Shown here in pieces: positions 25,292 through 34,934 of a stretch of DNA of 64,000 bases; the first letter of the stretch is position 1, and the number at the start of each line of letters is the position of its first letter. Source of the DNA: Halostagnicola larsenii XH-48 (GTDB taxonomy: Archaea; Halobacteriota; Halobacteria; Halobacteriales; Natrialbaceae); the NCBI RefSeq assembly GCF_000517625.1, contig NZ_CP007057.1:310001-374000 (forward strand), in the 5' to 3' direction. The position numbers were made by a program, and so were the translations under genes. The notes below the pieces were generated by a model that saw only the letters and a list, made by a program, of their open reading frames with translations, did not search any database and was not told the DNA's origin.

Positions 25292-26353
25292 ATGAGTAAC
25301 GCCCCGCTTGGGCAACGGCGCAACTTCCGGGCCTTATTCGATCAACTCGATGGTGTTGCGCTTTGGACGGTGACTGAACCCGGCGAGTTCGACTACATCA
25401 GTGCAGGCTTCGAAGGGATCTGGGGAATCCCTCCCGAGGATGTCAAAGATGATATCTCGCGGCTGCTCGATGCCATCCATCCCGAAGACCGCGAGCGTGT
25501 CCGGGCGAATATCGAGGCATCAGACCAGGGGCTCCGTGACGAGGCGTATGAGGGTCGCGTCGTACAACAAGATGGCTCGGTTCGCTGGGTGCTCACGCGG
25601 CAGGTCCTTCTCCAAAATGAGAACGGCGAGGTCTCTGAGGTCGTCGGCATCTGTACGGATATCACGGAGCAAAAGCGCCGCGAGCAAGAACTCGAACTGC
25701 TGAACCGAATCGTCCGTCACGATATTCGCAACGATATGGCAGTTGTACTCGGCTGGGCGGAGATACTTGAAGACAACGTCGATGCTGAAGGCGAAGAGTA
25801 CCTGCAAAAGATTCTCGCCAGCGGTGAACACGTTGTCGAACTGACCGAGGTAGCAAGCGATTACGTGGAGATGGTCGTCTCAAATGAAGAGGTCACCGTA
25901 GAGCTGGTGCCGCTTCGCTCGGTCCTCGAAACTGAGCTATCGCTTCGAGAGGAATCCTTCCCGGAGGCGGAGTTCGTTCTGAACGACACGCTTCCTGATG
26001 TTGAGGTGGCTGCCGATAGTATGCTCAGTTCGGTCTTCCGGAATCTCCTGAACAACGCTGTCCAACACAACGACAAGGATGCCCCCATTGTCGAAATCTC
26101 TTGTAACCTTCGAGACGACGATGTCGAGATTCGAATCGCCGACAACGGGCCCGGGATTCGCGACACCAAGAAAGATGTCGTGTTCGGGAAAGGAGAGCGA
26201 GGCCTCGGGAGCCCCGGAACGGGGATCGGTCTATACCTCGTCCAGACGCTGGTTACCCAGTACAACGGCGATATCTGGGCCGAAGACAACGAGCCGACTG
26301 GGACAGTCTTCGTCGTCGAACTGCCACATGCAGGTAGTTCGAGGGCAGTATAG
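25292..26353 (+). CDS. PAS-domain sensor histidine kinase
   Basis: 353 residues from ATG 25292. The N-terminal PAS domain (about 10-128) has FDYISAGFEGIWG and the closing VVGICTDITEQKRRE. It is followed by a dimerisation helix with the phospho-accepting histidine at about 143 (RIVRHDIRND) and the ATPase domain: N-box FRNLLNNAVQHN (249-260), G1 ADNGPGI (283-289) and G2 GLGSPGTGIGLYL (304-316). There are no membrane segments, so it senses a cytosolic signal. No response regulator gene is adjacent, as is common in haloarchaea. Confidence 0.93.
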   Translation: MSNAPLGQRRNFRALFDQLDGVALWTVTEPGEFDYISAGFEGIWGIPPEDVKDDISRLLDAIHPEDRERVRANIEASDQGLRDEAYEGRVVQQDGSVRWVLTRQVLLQNENGEVSEVVGICTDITEQKRREQELELLNRIVRHDIRNDMAVVLGWAEILEDNVDAEGEEYLQKILASGEHVVELTEVASDYVEMVVSNEEVTVELVPLRSVLETELSLREESFPEAEFVLNDTLPDVEVAADSMLSSVFRNLLNNAVQHNDKDAPIVEISCNLRDDDVEIRIADNGPGIRDTKKDVVFGKGERGLGSPGTGIGLYLVQTLVTQYNGDIWAEDNEPTGTVFVVELPHAGSSRAV

Positions 26354-27001
26354 CATACCAGAAGCCTTCGAAGAAGCAGGACTAGCAGAGGATCGCTTCC
26401 TCGAGAACTCGATAAAACGCTATCCGCGATCTTTCTTCGAGTAGCGCTATGACCGATTTTCGGTGGTTATCTCCGTATTTGAATGAACTATTGGACCGGA
26501 AAACACCCGGTCGTACTCTGTTTAACCCAAATGTGCATCCGTCCGAACGTGCGTAACAGACCCCCTCGATAAGGCCTCGAGCCATGGTTGATTTGGAGAG
26601 GTCGTCATACGATCGCATCGCGATATACTAATAGTGTTGTCAGGTTGTCAACCTCACATACTGTCAGTTCGGTGTCAGAGAGCGACGCGCATAGCACGGG
26701 TATAGATCACAAGTACACGAGTCGCGGAGACAGCCAGATATTCGATGTCGGGAGCAGTGAACGCCTCCGTCAGATCGATATTCGGTGTGAACCGATACCG
26801 AACGAGAACGCGTTCATCAGTTCCCATCTATATTTCAACGCGTTCTCCGGATGAAACTCCCCTGGCTTTCGAGGACGAGACGTCGCAGTTCACCGCACTG
26901 GCAGACATTTGGCTCACCCAACACGAGAAAGATTGGCTCGAGGCCGGTAGTGAATACAAAGAACCTACATGATCGAAACTGTTTGGAGACAGAGGAGTAT
27001 A
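26354..27001. other. gene-free stretch after histidine kinase
   Basis: 648 bases with no gene I can support. A short frame near 26870-26972 reads DIWLTQHEKDWLEAGSEYKEPT, which looks protein-like and may be the tail of a lost gene, but it has no recognisable start. The rest has many stops and mixed base composition. Confidence 0.4.
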
Positions 27002-27538
27002 TTATTTTATCGCTTCAAATAGATGTTTGACACTGCTTCCGATTTCCTGCCGGTAGTTTCTACAATTGAGGTTATATCTCTGACAGGCGTCGTGCTGTGA
27101 CTTATCGACATCGACGAGAAACATCGAGTCGTCGACGTCGTGTTTCTCGAGGAGTTCTCGAAATAACACACTCGAGAGGAGCTTGTTTCTGGTCGCTTCA
27201 AGCGTTGTATAGAGCAAATCATTCAATACAGGATCGACAGCTGTGTACAGCCAGTACTGTTCACTGTCGAGTCGGATCACAGTCTCGTCGATCGTAACGT
27301 GATCCGAACTGCGTCCAGACTCCAGCTGTAGATCGGCTTTGAGGATCCAGTTGTAGGACAGTCGATTGTGCCTGCTCGACGTCAAATGTATAGATTATTT
27401 TAATAGTATTCTAAATAGAGGGATTTGCAAGAGAAGGTTGAATATTGAGCACCATTCAATAGTTGCGATGTTGGCTCTTCCTCACAAAACCCACTTCAAT
27501 CTGATCGATACTAGGAGTGAAACGTGGGTTTCGGGCAT
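27002..27538 (-). pseudogene. decayed IS6-type transposase (second IS type, copy A)
   Basis: Read on the minus strand, the start MPETHVSLL at 27538 soon shifts frame. The middle is clear: NWILKADLQLESGRSSDHVTI, DETVIRLDSEQYWLYTAVD (first aspartate) and LLEKHDVDDSMFLVDVDKS (second aspartate). After about 27060 the catalytic glutamate region is unrecognisable and the frame ends at 27002. It is a different IS type from the element at 3.6 kb. A sister relic lies at 36.5-37.1 kb. Confidence 0.7.
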
Positions 27539-27792
27539 AGATACGCAGAAAAACGCTACGTCTCTCCGCCAACCGTATCTTACCACCGACGGACAGCAAC
27601 GTATGGTCGAATAAGTTGCTCAGTAACGACCTCAGTCATCGAGTTTCATAGTGAGAATTTCTGTATTTCATGACTCGACAGTATCGTTTATTTGGCTTTC
27701 ATCAAAAATTCGAAAAAACTCCTACGATACCAAGACGAAAATCGGCCAGGAGTTTATAACCGAGCGACAGAGAGGGTACAATCTCGAAACAG

Positions 27793-28315
27793 ATGGTTAC
27801 CCTCACAGGAGTTGTAACGCCCTATTTGCAGCGATTAGCCGAGGACACAGGTGAGACAGTGTGGTTTCTCATAGAGGAGTATGGCGTAGGCGTATATCTA
27901 GAACATGCTGCGGGAAAGGCAACCCATCAAAACAGCACATTCCATAGGGGGCGATCGTACCTGGATTGTCATGCAGGTGGAAAAGCGATTCTTGCACACT
28001 TGCTCGCTGAGCGGGTAACTGTGATTATTGACACCCACGGTCTTCCGGCGATGACGGAAAACACGATCACCTCCCGATCGGCGCTCTCGGACGAACTGGA
28101 CGGATTAGTGAGCAAGAGTACGCTCAGAACTATAGCGAGCAACTCGAGGGTACTAAAGCAGTGAGTTCAGCGATCGTTATCGAAGACGAGTATTTGGTGT
28201 GATTAGTATCGGCGGGCCAGAACACCGACTACACGGAGAATGGTTCGAGGTGGAATTGCCAAATCAAGTACGGAGCGTTACAGACGAGATCAGACTCGAC
28301 CAACTGTATTCGTAG
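27793..28315 (+). pseudogene. IclR-family regulator relic lacking its DNA-binding domain
   Basis: The translation matches the IclR effector domain: YLQRLAEDTGETVWFLIEEY, then HAGGKAILAHLLAERV, then DTHGLPAMTENTITSRSAL. It then breaks near 28150 and resumes in another frame as GVISIGGPEHRLHGEW, ending LDQLYS at 28315. No winged helix precedes it. It resembles the intact IclR at 28670, so this may be a decayed tandem copy. Confidence 0.7.
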
Positions 28316-28669
28316 AATAGGCCCGGTTCACGCTCAGATGAAGACACCAATCTATTACGGTCGTACTTTTGTAACCATAGGATATCCAACTATGGTTACT
28401 ATCATACGATTAGGCTGGTCTGAGAAGTGAGTAGAACCGGCTGATCTGAACACAACGCTCAGTAAAATGGCGATCATACACAATCGACGCCTTCAGCCTC
28501 AACCGTTTTGATTACTGATCCTCTCACGGAGTATAGCGATTCAACAGCTCTTCGAGACCGATCTGAAATACTGTTGTAAGCGCGGTCGTGCGTGCTGAAT
28601 AGAGCACTATAAGATGATTTTGATAGGCTTCATCGAAACCATTTTGTTGAGTACCTTCTGTTATTGTAT
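28316..28669. promoter_or_regulatory. upstream region of IclR gene with operator-like site
   Basis: 354 bases without a gene. CGAAACCATTTTG at 28634-28646 ends 24 bases before the IclR start. It resembles CGAAACCTTTCG found 44 bases before the amidohydrolase start (29762-29773), so both may be bound by this IclR protein. A stretch at 28558-28612 (GAAATACTGTTG, then GCGTGCTGAATAGAG) resembles an end of the 746-bp IS6-type element and may be a solo IS end. Confidence 0.35.
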
Positions 28670-29443
28670 ATGGCTCCAGGAAAAGACCCGAATCGCCGGG
28701 TCAAAACGACTGATACAGTACTCGAGATACTTGCCACATTACAATCGATGAACGGCGCAACGCTAGTGGAACTGACGGACGAGCTCGAGTTCGCGAAGAG
28801 CACGATACACAGTCACCTCACGACGTTAGAGAGCAGCAAGTACGTCGTCAAGAACGACGGGATGTACGAACTGAGCCTCAAATTCCTCGACCACGGCATG
28901 TTCGTCAAGAACGAGCGTGCTATCTCTCGACTCGGAGGTGCAATTCTCGAGAACCTCGCCGCCGAAACGGGGGAAGTGGCGTGGCTCATCGTCGAAGAGC
29001 ATGGGGAGGCGGTGTATCTCGACAAAGCGATGGGGGAAAACGCCGTTCAGACGCATGCGAGGGTCGGTGGTCGAGCACACCTTCACCATCTCGCCACGGG
29101 AAAGTTGATTCTGGCGTACCTTCCTGACGAGCGTGTCGAAGAAATTATTACCCGATACGGGTTACCCGAACTCACCCCAAACACGATCACTGATCCCGAC
29201 GAACTACGGGCCGAGCTCGATCAAATCCGCGATGACGGCATCGCGTTCAACGACAAGGAAACCGTCACCGGACTCCGAGCGATCGGCGCCCCAGTGCTTG
29301 GTGAGGACACGATTCACGGAGCGATTTGCGTCTCTGGGCCCGCAAACCGACTCACCGTCGACCGCTGTCACGACGAGATCAAACCACTGTTGCTCGAGGC
29401 GACGAACGAACTCGAATTGAAACTGCAGTACCCATTGAATTGA
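28670..29443 (+). CDS. IclR-family transcriptional regulator
   Basis: 257 residues from ATG 28670. The winged helix (about 8-65, AKSTIHSHLTTLESSKYVV) is followed by a full effector domain with HHLATGKLILAYLPDERVEEI and GAICVSGPANRL. I preferred this ATG over a TTG six bases upstream. It precedes the amidohydrolase-Rieske genes in the same orientation with a 373-base gap. That gap contains a CGAAACC-type palindrome, so it is the likely local regulator of that catabolic cluster (inference). Confidence 0.92.
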   Translation: MAPGKDPNRRVKTTDTVLEILATLQSMNGATLVELTDELEFAKSTIHSHLTTLESSKYVVKNDGMYELSLKFLDHGMFVKNERAISRLGGAILENLAAETGEVAWLIVEEHGEAVYLDKAMGENAVQTHARVGGRAHLHHLATGKLILAYLPDERVEEIITRYGLPELTPNTITDPDELRAELDQIRDDGIAFNDKETVTGLRAIGAPVLGEDTIHGAICVSGPANRLTVDRCHDEIKPLLLEATNELELKLQYPLN

Positions 29444-29761
29444 ACGATACGATTCGAGTAGCGTCGACTGACTGATGTTGGCCGACTCCTAGATTTACCC
29501 ATCCGCTCGAGTGCGCGGTCAGTAGCTTTTTCAGACAGTATCGGGATCCAATTCGGCTCGCATTCGGTCACTTCGAATTTCGTTCCGCAGCTATTCGGTA
29601 TTGGCGAATACCTCGCACAACCTTTTACATTCATACTACAGTAAATAGATGGCGAATATCGAATAGGTGAGGACGTTAGTAAGAGTAGAGAATTGTTTTC
29701 GGCTGTGTTTATATGGTAATTCCGAATAGAACGTCCGAATATATCAGGGCTGAATGCTCGG

Positions 29762-29773
29762 CGAAACCTTTCG
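29762..29773. promoter_or_regulatory. operator-like palindrome before amidohydrolase gene
   Basis: CGAAACCTTTCG is an inverted repeat (CGAAA-cc-TTTCG), 43 bases before the start at 29817. The GAAA/TTTC half-sites resemble known IclR-family operators, and a similar sequence lies before the IclR gene itself. The rest of 29444-29816 holds no gene. Confidence 0.4.
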
Positions 29774-29816
29774 ACACCAAAAACTTGAATATCGATCGTA
29801 AAGGATACGTGGTTGT

Positions 29817-30950
29817 ATGGGATCATCTGTCAGGCGATTAGACAGCAGAACCGAAGTTCCGGATGAGGCGTTCGAAGATGAAATCGTCGATCTGGATTTC
29901 CACGTCAATCCACAGGAAGAAGAGTTGCTAGAGTACGTAGAGGACGACCGCGCACTCGATAAGTTGACGACTGAGTTCGGTGCGACGCCGGTAATGGGCA
30001 AGTGGGACGCAGCCTACGCCATCAAAGAAGGCCAGGAAGGGTTGTTCACGCAGGGTCGGGCGAAATACGCCGAGGACGTTCGCGAGGCGTGTGAGCCCAT
30101 CGCCGTCGACGAACCGATCGTCAACGCAGGCATCAACAACCTCCCTCTCCAGCATCATCCAGTTTTGAAAAACGCCGTCTGTCAGGCGGCCAACGATTAT
30201 ATGATCGACCACTTCGTCGACGAGGGGGTCTACACTTCGATGATGGTCCCGAAGTGGGATCCCGAATACGCCGTCGAGGAGATCGACCGCGTCGCCGACG
30301 AGGACGGGATCGTCGCGGCCTACTCCTGGTTCGATCCGAAGGTTCCGTGGGGGAACGAGCAGTTCGACCCCGTCTTCGATGCGCTCGTCGAGAACAACCT
30401 ACCGCTCGTGCTTCACGGCTCGCTCGCCTACTGGCCACAGCACTCACACGTCGGCGACGATATGCTCACCTGGACGGAGGTGCTCGGTTTCGACTGGCCG
30501 ATTCACGCGATGGTCAACGTCGTCAACATGATCATGCGGGGTGTCTTCGATAAATACCCAGACCTCGACGTCGTGATTCAAGAGGGCGGCCACTGGTGGG
30601 TGCCGTTCCTGCGCTACCGGATGGACGAGTTCTACGAAATGCATCCGGAGGACATCCAGATCACGCCCCGCAAGATGGACTCCGGTGACAGGTATCTCGA
30701 GCGAGCACCAAGCGAGTACCTCCGAGACAACATCTACCTCTGTACGCAGCCGTTTGCACTGCCGCGCAACGCCGGCGCCGCGGAGAATCTTCTCGACCTC
30801 TCGATGGCCAGCGACATGTTCATTTACTCGAGTGACTGGCCACATCAGACGCTGGATCCGCCGACGTGGTTCTACACCTCTCGTGCATTCGACGAGCACA
30901 CGCGTGAACGAATCCTCAACGGGAACGCCAAAGACATTCTCGACATCTAG
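29817..30950 (+). CDS. amidohydrolase-2 family enzyme (ACMSD-like)
   Basis: 377 residues of the amidohydrolase-2 family, metal-dependent hydrolases and nonoxidative decarboxylases such as ACMSD and 5-carboxyvanillate decarboxylase. Metal ligands are visible: D27-x-H29 (DLDFHV), H200 (LVLHGS), the H259 region (QEGGHWW) and D340 (YSSDWPH). The next gene encodes a Rieske protein four bases after the stop. The pairing suggests decarboxylation or ring processing of an aromatic or heterocyclic acid (inference). The transporter-like and maleate-isomerase-like genes downstream strengthen a catabolic reading. Confidence 0.87.
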   Translation: MGSSVRRLDSRTEVPDEAFEDEIVDLDFHVNPQEEELLEYVEDDRALDKLTTEFGATPVMGKWDAAYAIKEGQEGLFTQGRAKYAEDVREACEPIAVDEPIVNAGINNLPLQHHPVLKNAVCQAANDYMIDHFVDEGVYTSMMVPKWDPEYAVEEIDRVADEDGIVAAYSWFDPKVPWGNEQFDPVFDALVENNLPLVLHGSLAYWPQHSHVGDDMLTWTEVLGFDWPIHAMVNVVNMIMRGVFDKYPDLDVVIQEGGHWWVPFLRYRMDEFYEMHPEDIQITPRKMDSGDRYLERAPSEYLRDNIYLCTQPFALPRNAGAAENLLDLSMASDMFIYSSDWPHQTLDPPTWFYTSRAFDEHTRERILNGNAKDILDI

Positions 30951-30954
30951 ACCA

Positions 30955-31320
30955 ATGGTTGACACCGACAATTTCACGAAGGTTGCAGAGGTCGACGATA
31001 TCCCCGAAGGTGAAGGCGAGGGTTTCGAAATCAACGGAATCGAGATTGCCGTCTTCAACACCGGCGACGAGTACTACGCGATCAGTAACCGATGTTCCCA
31101 TCAACGCGCACCGCTGTGTAAGGCGGGTGATCGGAAGATCAACGCCGAGGATACGTGGACCGAAGAACGCGGCGGGGTCGATACTGAGGCCTGTACGGTC
31201 TCGTGCCCGTGGCACCTTTGGGAATGGGACCTCGAGACGGGTGAACACGAAGCATCCGGACAGCACATCGGTACGTTCGATTGTACGGTCGACGGCGACG
31301 ATATCCTCGTACGTATCTGA
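30955..31320 (+). CDS. Rieske [2Fe-2S] protein
   Basis: 121 residues. The cluster ligands are C47-S-H49 (NRCSHQRAPL) and C84-P-W-H87 (SCPWHLWEW), the standard Rieske pattern. Between the ligand boxes is an insert of about 20 residues (DTWTEERGGVDTEA). It has no oxygenase catalytic domain, so it resembles ferredoxin components of Rieske oxygenases. It is probably translated with the amidohydrolase (4-base gap). No oxygenase subunit or reductase lies nearby, so its redox partner is unknown. Confidence 0.9.
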   Translation: MVDTDNFTKVAEVDDIPEGEGEGFEINGIEIAVFNTGDEYYAISNRCSHQRAPLCKAGDRKINAEDTWTEERGGVDTEACTVSCPWHLWEWDLETGEHEASGQHIGTFDCTVDGDDILVRI

Positions 31321-31784
31321 CTGATCGCCCTTCGAACCGCTTGTTTCGCTCGCCGATCGTGAACTGTACGGCGCTCAATTGTGTTACCAGAGGGCGTTGC
31401 TGACGTGCCATTATCAGCGACTCATCCGTCGGTTTCGACTCACAATTTCACGATGAGAGAGAAGACACGTTTCTCGAGAAAGTCTCGATTCGGTTGTAAC
31501 CGCCGTCGCGGGACGCAGACTACCGCGGGAGTATTTGAGCGAGTACCTCGATTGAGGTCAGCGTTTTCTCGCCATCGAAGTCGGCGGTCTCTCGTCATCG
31601 AGGTCGGTCCCGGCGAGGTCCGACGTGAGTGCGGCATCGTCGTCATCAGAACGAGCGAATTATGTATTGGCATATTTATTTCTAAATATATTCGGTAATA
31701 TCATGATCTGTTGTGTTACTTCTATAGTATAAATATCGGTATATGATCGGTGCCTTTATCACCTCCATCCCAGTGTGATAAACC
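31321..31784. promoter_or_regulatory. intergenic with perfect inverted repeat at the YjiH-type start
   Basis: 464 bases without a recognisable gene. TTTATCAC (31755-31762) and GTGATAAA (31775-31782) form a perfect 8-bp inverted repeat with a 12-base spacer, ending two bases before the ATG at 31785. A repressor bound there would cover the start of a leaderless transcript. The TATA-like ATAAATATC lies further upstream near 31729-31737. Confidence 0.5.
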
Positions 31785-33245
31785 ATGTCTGGCAGCCAGA
31801 GTTGGGAGAATGACGATCATATCTCTGGGGAATCAGTTACTCCTGAACAAAAATCGATCGACGATGTAACCCTGGCCGAAATGAATCCCCGGCCGATACT
31901 GAAATTCATCATCGCGTTCGCAACTGGTACGTTCGTTTTCCTCATTCCGATTCAGTGGGAGGGGCAGACGACGATTCCGCTCGACGTCATGATGACGCTC
32001 ATTCAGAATACGTCGATGCTCGCCGTTGACCTGTTTGCGCTCGGATTGATCACGGCAGGTGGAGTTCTAACGTCGATCTCACAGCTTCACTATCGTGGAA
32101 CAGTCACCGTCAGTGAACGGATGGAGAACCTACTCCAGTTAGATTACTGGGAGACATCGAACGTGTTCTGGGTGTTCCGAGGCGTTGCCATCTTTTTCGC
32201 GGTGGCGATCCTCCTCGACATCGGCCCGGAGTGGATGCTCGTTGATCCGATAGTCAACACCGCCTGGGGAGCACTCGTGGTTACGGTCGCGCTCGTGATC
32301 CCAATCGGATCGATCTTCGTTAATCTGCTCGCAGAACTCGGCGGCCTGCAATTCATCGGCACACTCGCACAACCGATTATGCGTCCTGCGTTCAATCTCC
32401 CTGGCCGATCAGCCCTCGATGGTGCGGCATCATGGCTCGGCTCGTTCAGCATCGGGTACTATCTTACCCGCAACGTCTTCGACCGGGGAGGATACAACAA
32501 GCGGGAAGTGTTCGTGATTTGTACCTGTTTCGCAACCGCGAACGTGGGGACGGTTGGGGCAGTCGCAGCCCTTCTCGGTCTCCTCCATCTCTTTCCGGTC
32601 ATTATCCTGCTGTACCTCATCGCGACCCTTCTCGTCGCGGCAATCCTCGTCCGGATTCCACCACTCTCGATGGTCCCCAACGAATACATCGCGGAGCCGG
32701 ATCCAGAGCCGGAGTTTACCGGGACCATCGGAGAGTACGTTCGATTCGCCTTCAACAACGGCGTGAAAACGGCGAAGGAAGGCGAGTCGATCCTTCGAAC
32801 GTCAGTCGTCGGCTTCGTCGACGGTTTGAAACTCGCCGGGATGGTCGTCGGGTCGGTACTGACGATGTCGATGGTCGTCCTCCTCGTCGAGGAATACACT
32901 GCGTTCTTTGAGTACATCGCCATGCCGTTCGTACCGCTCATGTCGATCCTCGCTATCCCGGATCCGCAAACGGCAACGATCGGCGTCATCCTCGGCGGTG
33001 CGGAGTTCTTCATCGGTGCGTCGTTCGTCGTCGAAGCCAGCGTTACCACGCAAGTATTCGTCGTGATCGTGACGGGCGCTCAAGCGATTTTCTTTTCGGC
33101 ACCAGCTCCGATGATGGTCGACATGTTCGATGACGTTCCGATGCGGTTCCGGGATCTATTCCTCCTGCTGATTCTCCGAACCGTATTGCTCGTCCCCATC
33201 GCTGCGGCCCTAACCCACGGGGCCACGGCTATCGGCCTTATATAG
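31785..33245 (+). CDS. YjiH-type/GATE-domain membrane protein
   Basis: 486 residues with about ten membrane helices. The core resembles the nucleoside-recognition (GATE) domain of YjiH/SpoIIIA-type proteins. Segments include DGAASWLGSFSIGYYLTRNVF, FATANVGTVGAVAALLG and, near the C-terminus, FIGASFVVEASV and AIFFSAPAPMMVDM. Such proteins are thought to be small-molecule transporters or gates. It lies after the amidohydrolase/Rieske pair with its own operator-like repeat and faces the maleate-isomerase-like gene. It may import the cluster's substrate (inference). Confidence 0.8.
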   Translation: MSGSQSWENDDHISGESVTPEQKSIDDVTLAEMNPRPILKFIIAFATGTFVFLIPIQWEGQTTIPLDVMMTLIQNTSMLAVDLFALGLITAGGVLTSISQLHYRGTVTVSERMENLLQLDYWETSNVFWVFRGVAIFFAVAILLDIGPEWMLVDPIVNTAWGALVVTVALVIPIGSIFVNLLAELGGLQFIGTLAQPIMRPAFNLPGRSALDGAASWLGSFSIGYYLTRNVFDRGGYNKREVFVICTCFATANVGTVGAVAALLGLLHLFPVIILLYLIATLLVAAILVRIPPLSMVPNEYIAEPDPEPEFTGTIGEYVRFAFNNGVKTAKEGESILRTSVVGFVDGLKLAGMVVGSVLTMSMVVLLVEEYTAFFEYIAMPFVPLMSILAIPDPQTATIGVILGGAEFFIGASFVVEASVTTQVFVVIVTGAQAIFFSAPAPMMVDMFDDVPMRFRDLFLLLILRTVLLVPIAAALTHGATAIGLI

Positions 33246-33372
33246 TCTCAGAGAACCCATCTGTGAAAGAGCCGGCCCGCCAATTGGAGAAACGATTACG
33301 ACCAGCGCTCGGACCGATCCCGCTGGTTCTAGCTGATGGCTGAGTACCGCTCGATCAAGTCAATAGCGATAT

Positions 33373-34137
33373 TTAGTGGCCCTCATTGAGGCCGCCTGAC
33401 AGGAGCCGCCCTGCACCGGGAACCTGCGTACTGAGACCGAGATTATCGAGAATCTCGTAGGTAGTTGCGGTCGCCGCAGAGAAGACCGGAAGCCCGAGCG
33501 TATCCTCTGCGGCCTGGATCGAGTTGAGGGACGGCATCTGGACACACGATGAGAGAACCAGTGCGTCGGCAGCGTCGGTGTCGAGATCGGCGGCGATATT
33601 CACGAGGTTCCGCTGATCGAGCTGAGCGACTTCCAGATTGTCGGGGCACTCGAGCGTCTCGTAGTCGATCACATCAACACCGGCACTCTCGAAGTAGTCG
33701 ATCATCGTCTGGGTGAGTTCTTCCACGTACGGGGCGATCAACGCGATTTTATCGGCCTCGAGCCGTTTGATCGCGCGAACGAGTGCGCCAGCACTGGTCA
33801 CGACTGGCGCGTCGCCGCCGTTTTCGACGGTCTGCTGGTGAAGCGCCGCCTCGCTCTCTTCGTGGTAGCCCGGGCCCTGGGCCATGATTCCAATAAGACA
33901 GGCATACGCGAGGACATCACAGCGGGCGTCCGATAGCAGGGTCGCACAGTGTTTTGACTGCTCGTCCATCTGCTCGAGTTCCTCCTGTGTGACGCTCTGC
34001 ATTCGCATGCGACTCGAATGGAACGTAAACTCCTCGCCGTAGAGGTCCGGGCGGGTGTTCAACATTGCCGGTATCTCCGTCTCCATCGTAACGTTCGAAC
34101 TGGGTACAATCAGTCCGATACGGAAACTATCGTTCAT
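33373..34137 (-). CDS. maleate cis-trans isomerase-like (Asp/Glu racemase superfamily)
   Basis: 254 residues. The fold is that of maleate isomerase/arylmalonate decarboxylase. GLIVPSSNVTMETE is the N-terminal substrate loop, C80 (LAYACLIG) the nucleophile and C198 (LSSCVQMPS) the second catalytic cysteine. With both cysteines present, maleate isomerase or a racemase is more likely than arylmalonate decarboxylase, which keeps only one. Maleate arises in nicotinate and gentisate degradation, consistent with the amidohydrolase and Rieske genes nearby. It converges on the YjiH-type gene and has its own promoter. Confidence 0.87.
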   Translation of the reverse strand: MNDSFRIGLIVPSSNVTMETEIPAMLNTRPDLYGEEFTFHSSRMRMQSVTQEELEQMDEQSKHCATLLSDARCDVLAYACLIGIMAQGPGYHEESEAALHQQTVENGGDAPVVTSAGALVRAIKRLEADKIALIAPYVEELTQTMIDYFESAGVDVIDYETLECPDNLEVAQLDQRNLVNIAADLDTDAADALVLSSCVQMPSLNSIQAAEDTLGLPVFSAATATTYEILDNLGLSTQVPGAGRLLSGGLNEGH

Positions 34138-34226
34138 GAATCAATAGAATGTACATCGGCAAGTGTATAGAAGGTTTGGTCGACGGCGATATTGCTGAGC
34201 TGCAATCGGTTAATCTAAACAAGGCC

Positions 34227-34890
34227 GACACGGTTTAGTTTAGTACTTCCGCTATCAAATGACAGTTAAGTGATTGCTGACGTCTCTGGGCATTATAGTA
34301 GTGTGCTAATTACTCAAGTTACTCTTTGACACTCGCCTGACTGTCTACCGATAAGTTGTGGGAGCTGTCACCTCGCGTCTTGAGGGTGCAAAACCACTTT
34401 TCAATCAGGTTTTGATCAACATAGGCAAACTCACCTTTCAATCCTAACCAACAGAGGGCGATTAGATAGCTATAGTAATCGATGAGAATTATCGTTCAGA
34501 GAGATTGTGTTTCTTGGTAAATTGATAGAAGGATGTAGTACCGATGTCGATGTCTCATCGTCCGAATACCGCGATATCGGGAATGATCCATGGGCCAACT
34601 ATATTGCTCTAGTAACACAATTCTATGTGATTCATGTCTTAACAAAATTAGTATATATTCCTCCTCAGACGGCTTCGTCGTCGATGAGGCCCACATACTA
34701 TAAGATATATAAGGTATACAGTGTTAGATTGCTAAGAACGTTCTACGCCGATCAAGTCATGACTGTCGTGTCTCCCGAAGCGGACAACCAGTCGTGTGGA
34801 GCCGGACGGCAACGGCCAGATGTGTGTTGCCGTCTACTCACGCTCTCACAGTTCATCAAATTATCTGTTATTCTGACATCCCCATGGCCG
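34227..34890 (-). pseudogene. heavily decayed copy of the IS6-family element of 3.6-5.9 kb
   Basis: Minus-strand translation in mixed frames aligns along the whole transposase: FDEL then a TGA then ER near 34850, FGR and TKKHNLSE in the middle, and YLIALCWLGLKGEFAYV, LIEKWFCTLKTRGDS, AHYYNAQRRQQSLN and EVLN with TAA at 34235-34237. The right inverted repeat survives as CTAAACTAAACCGTGTC (34227-34243, inverted). The left repeat is not recognisable. Many stops and small shifts show it is much older than the 3.6-kb element. Confidence 0.75.
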
Positions 34891-34934
34891 CTCTTTAAGG
34901 AACTGAATCGAGTTATCGCTTACAGAACACACCC

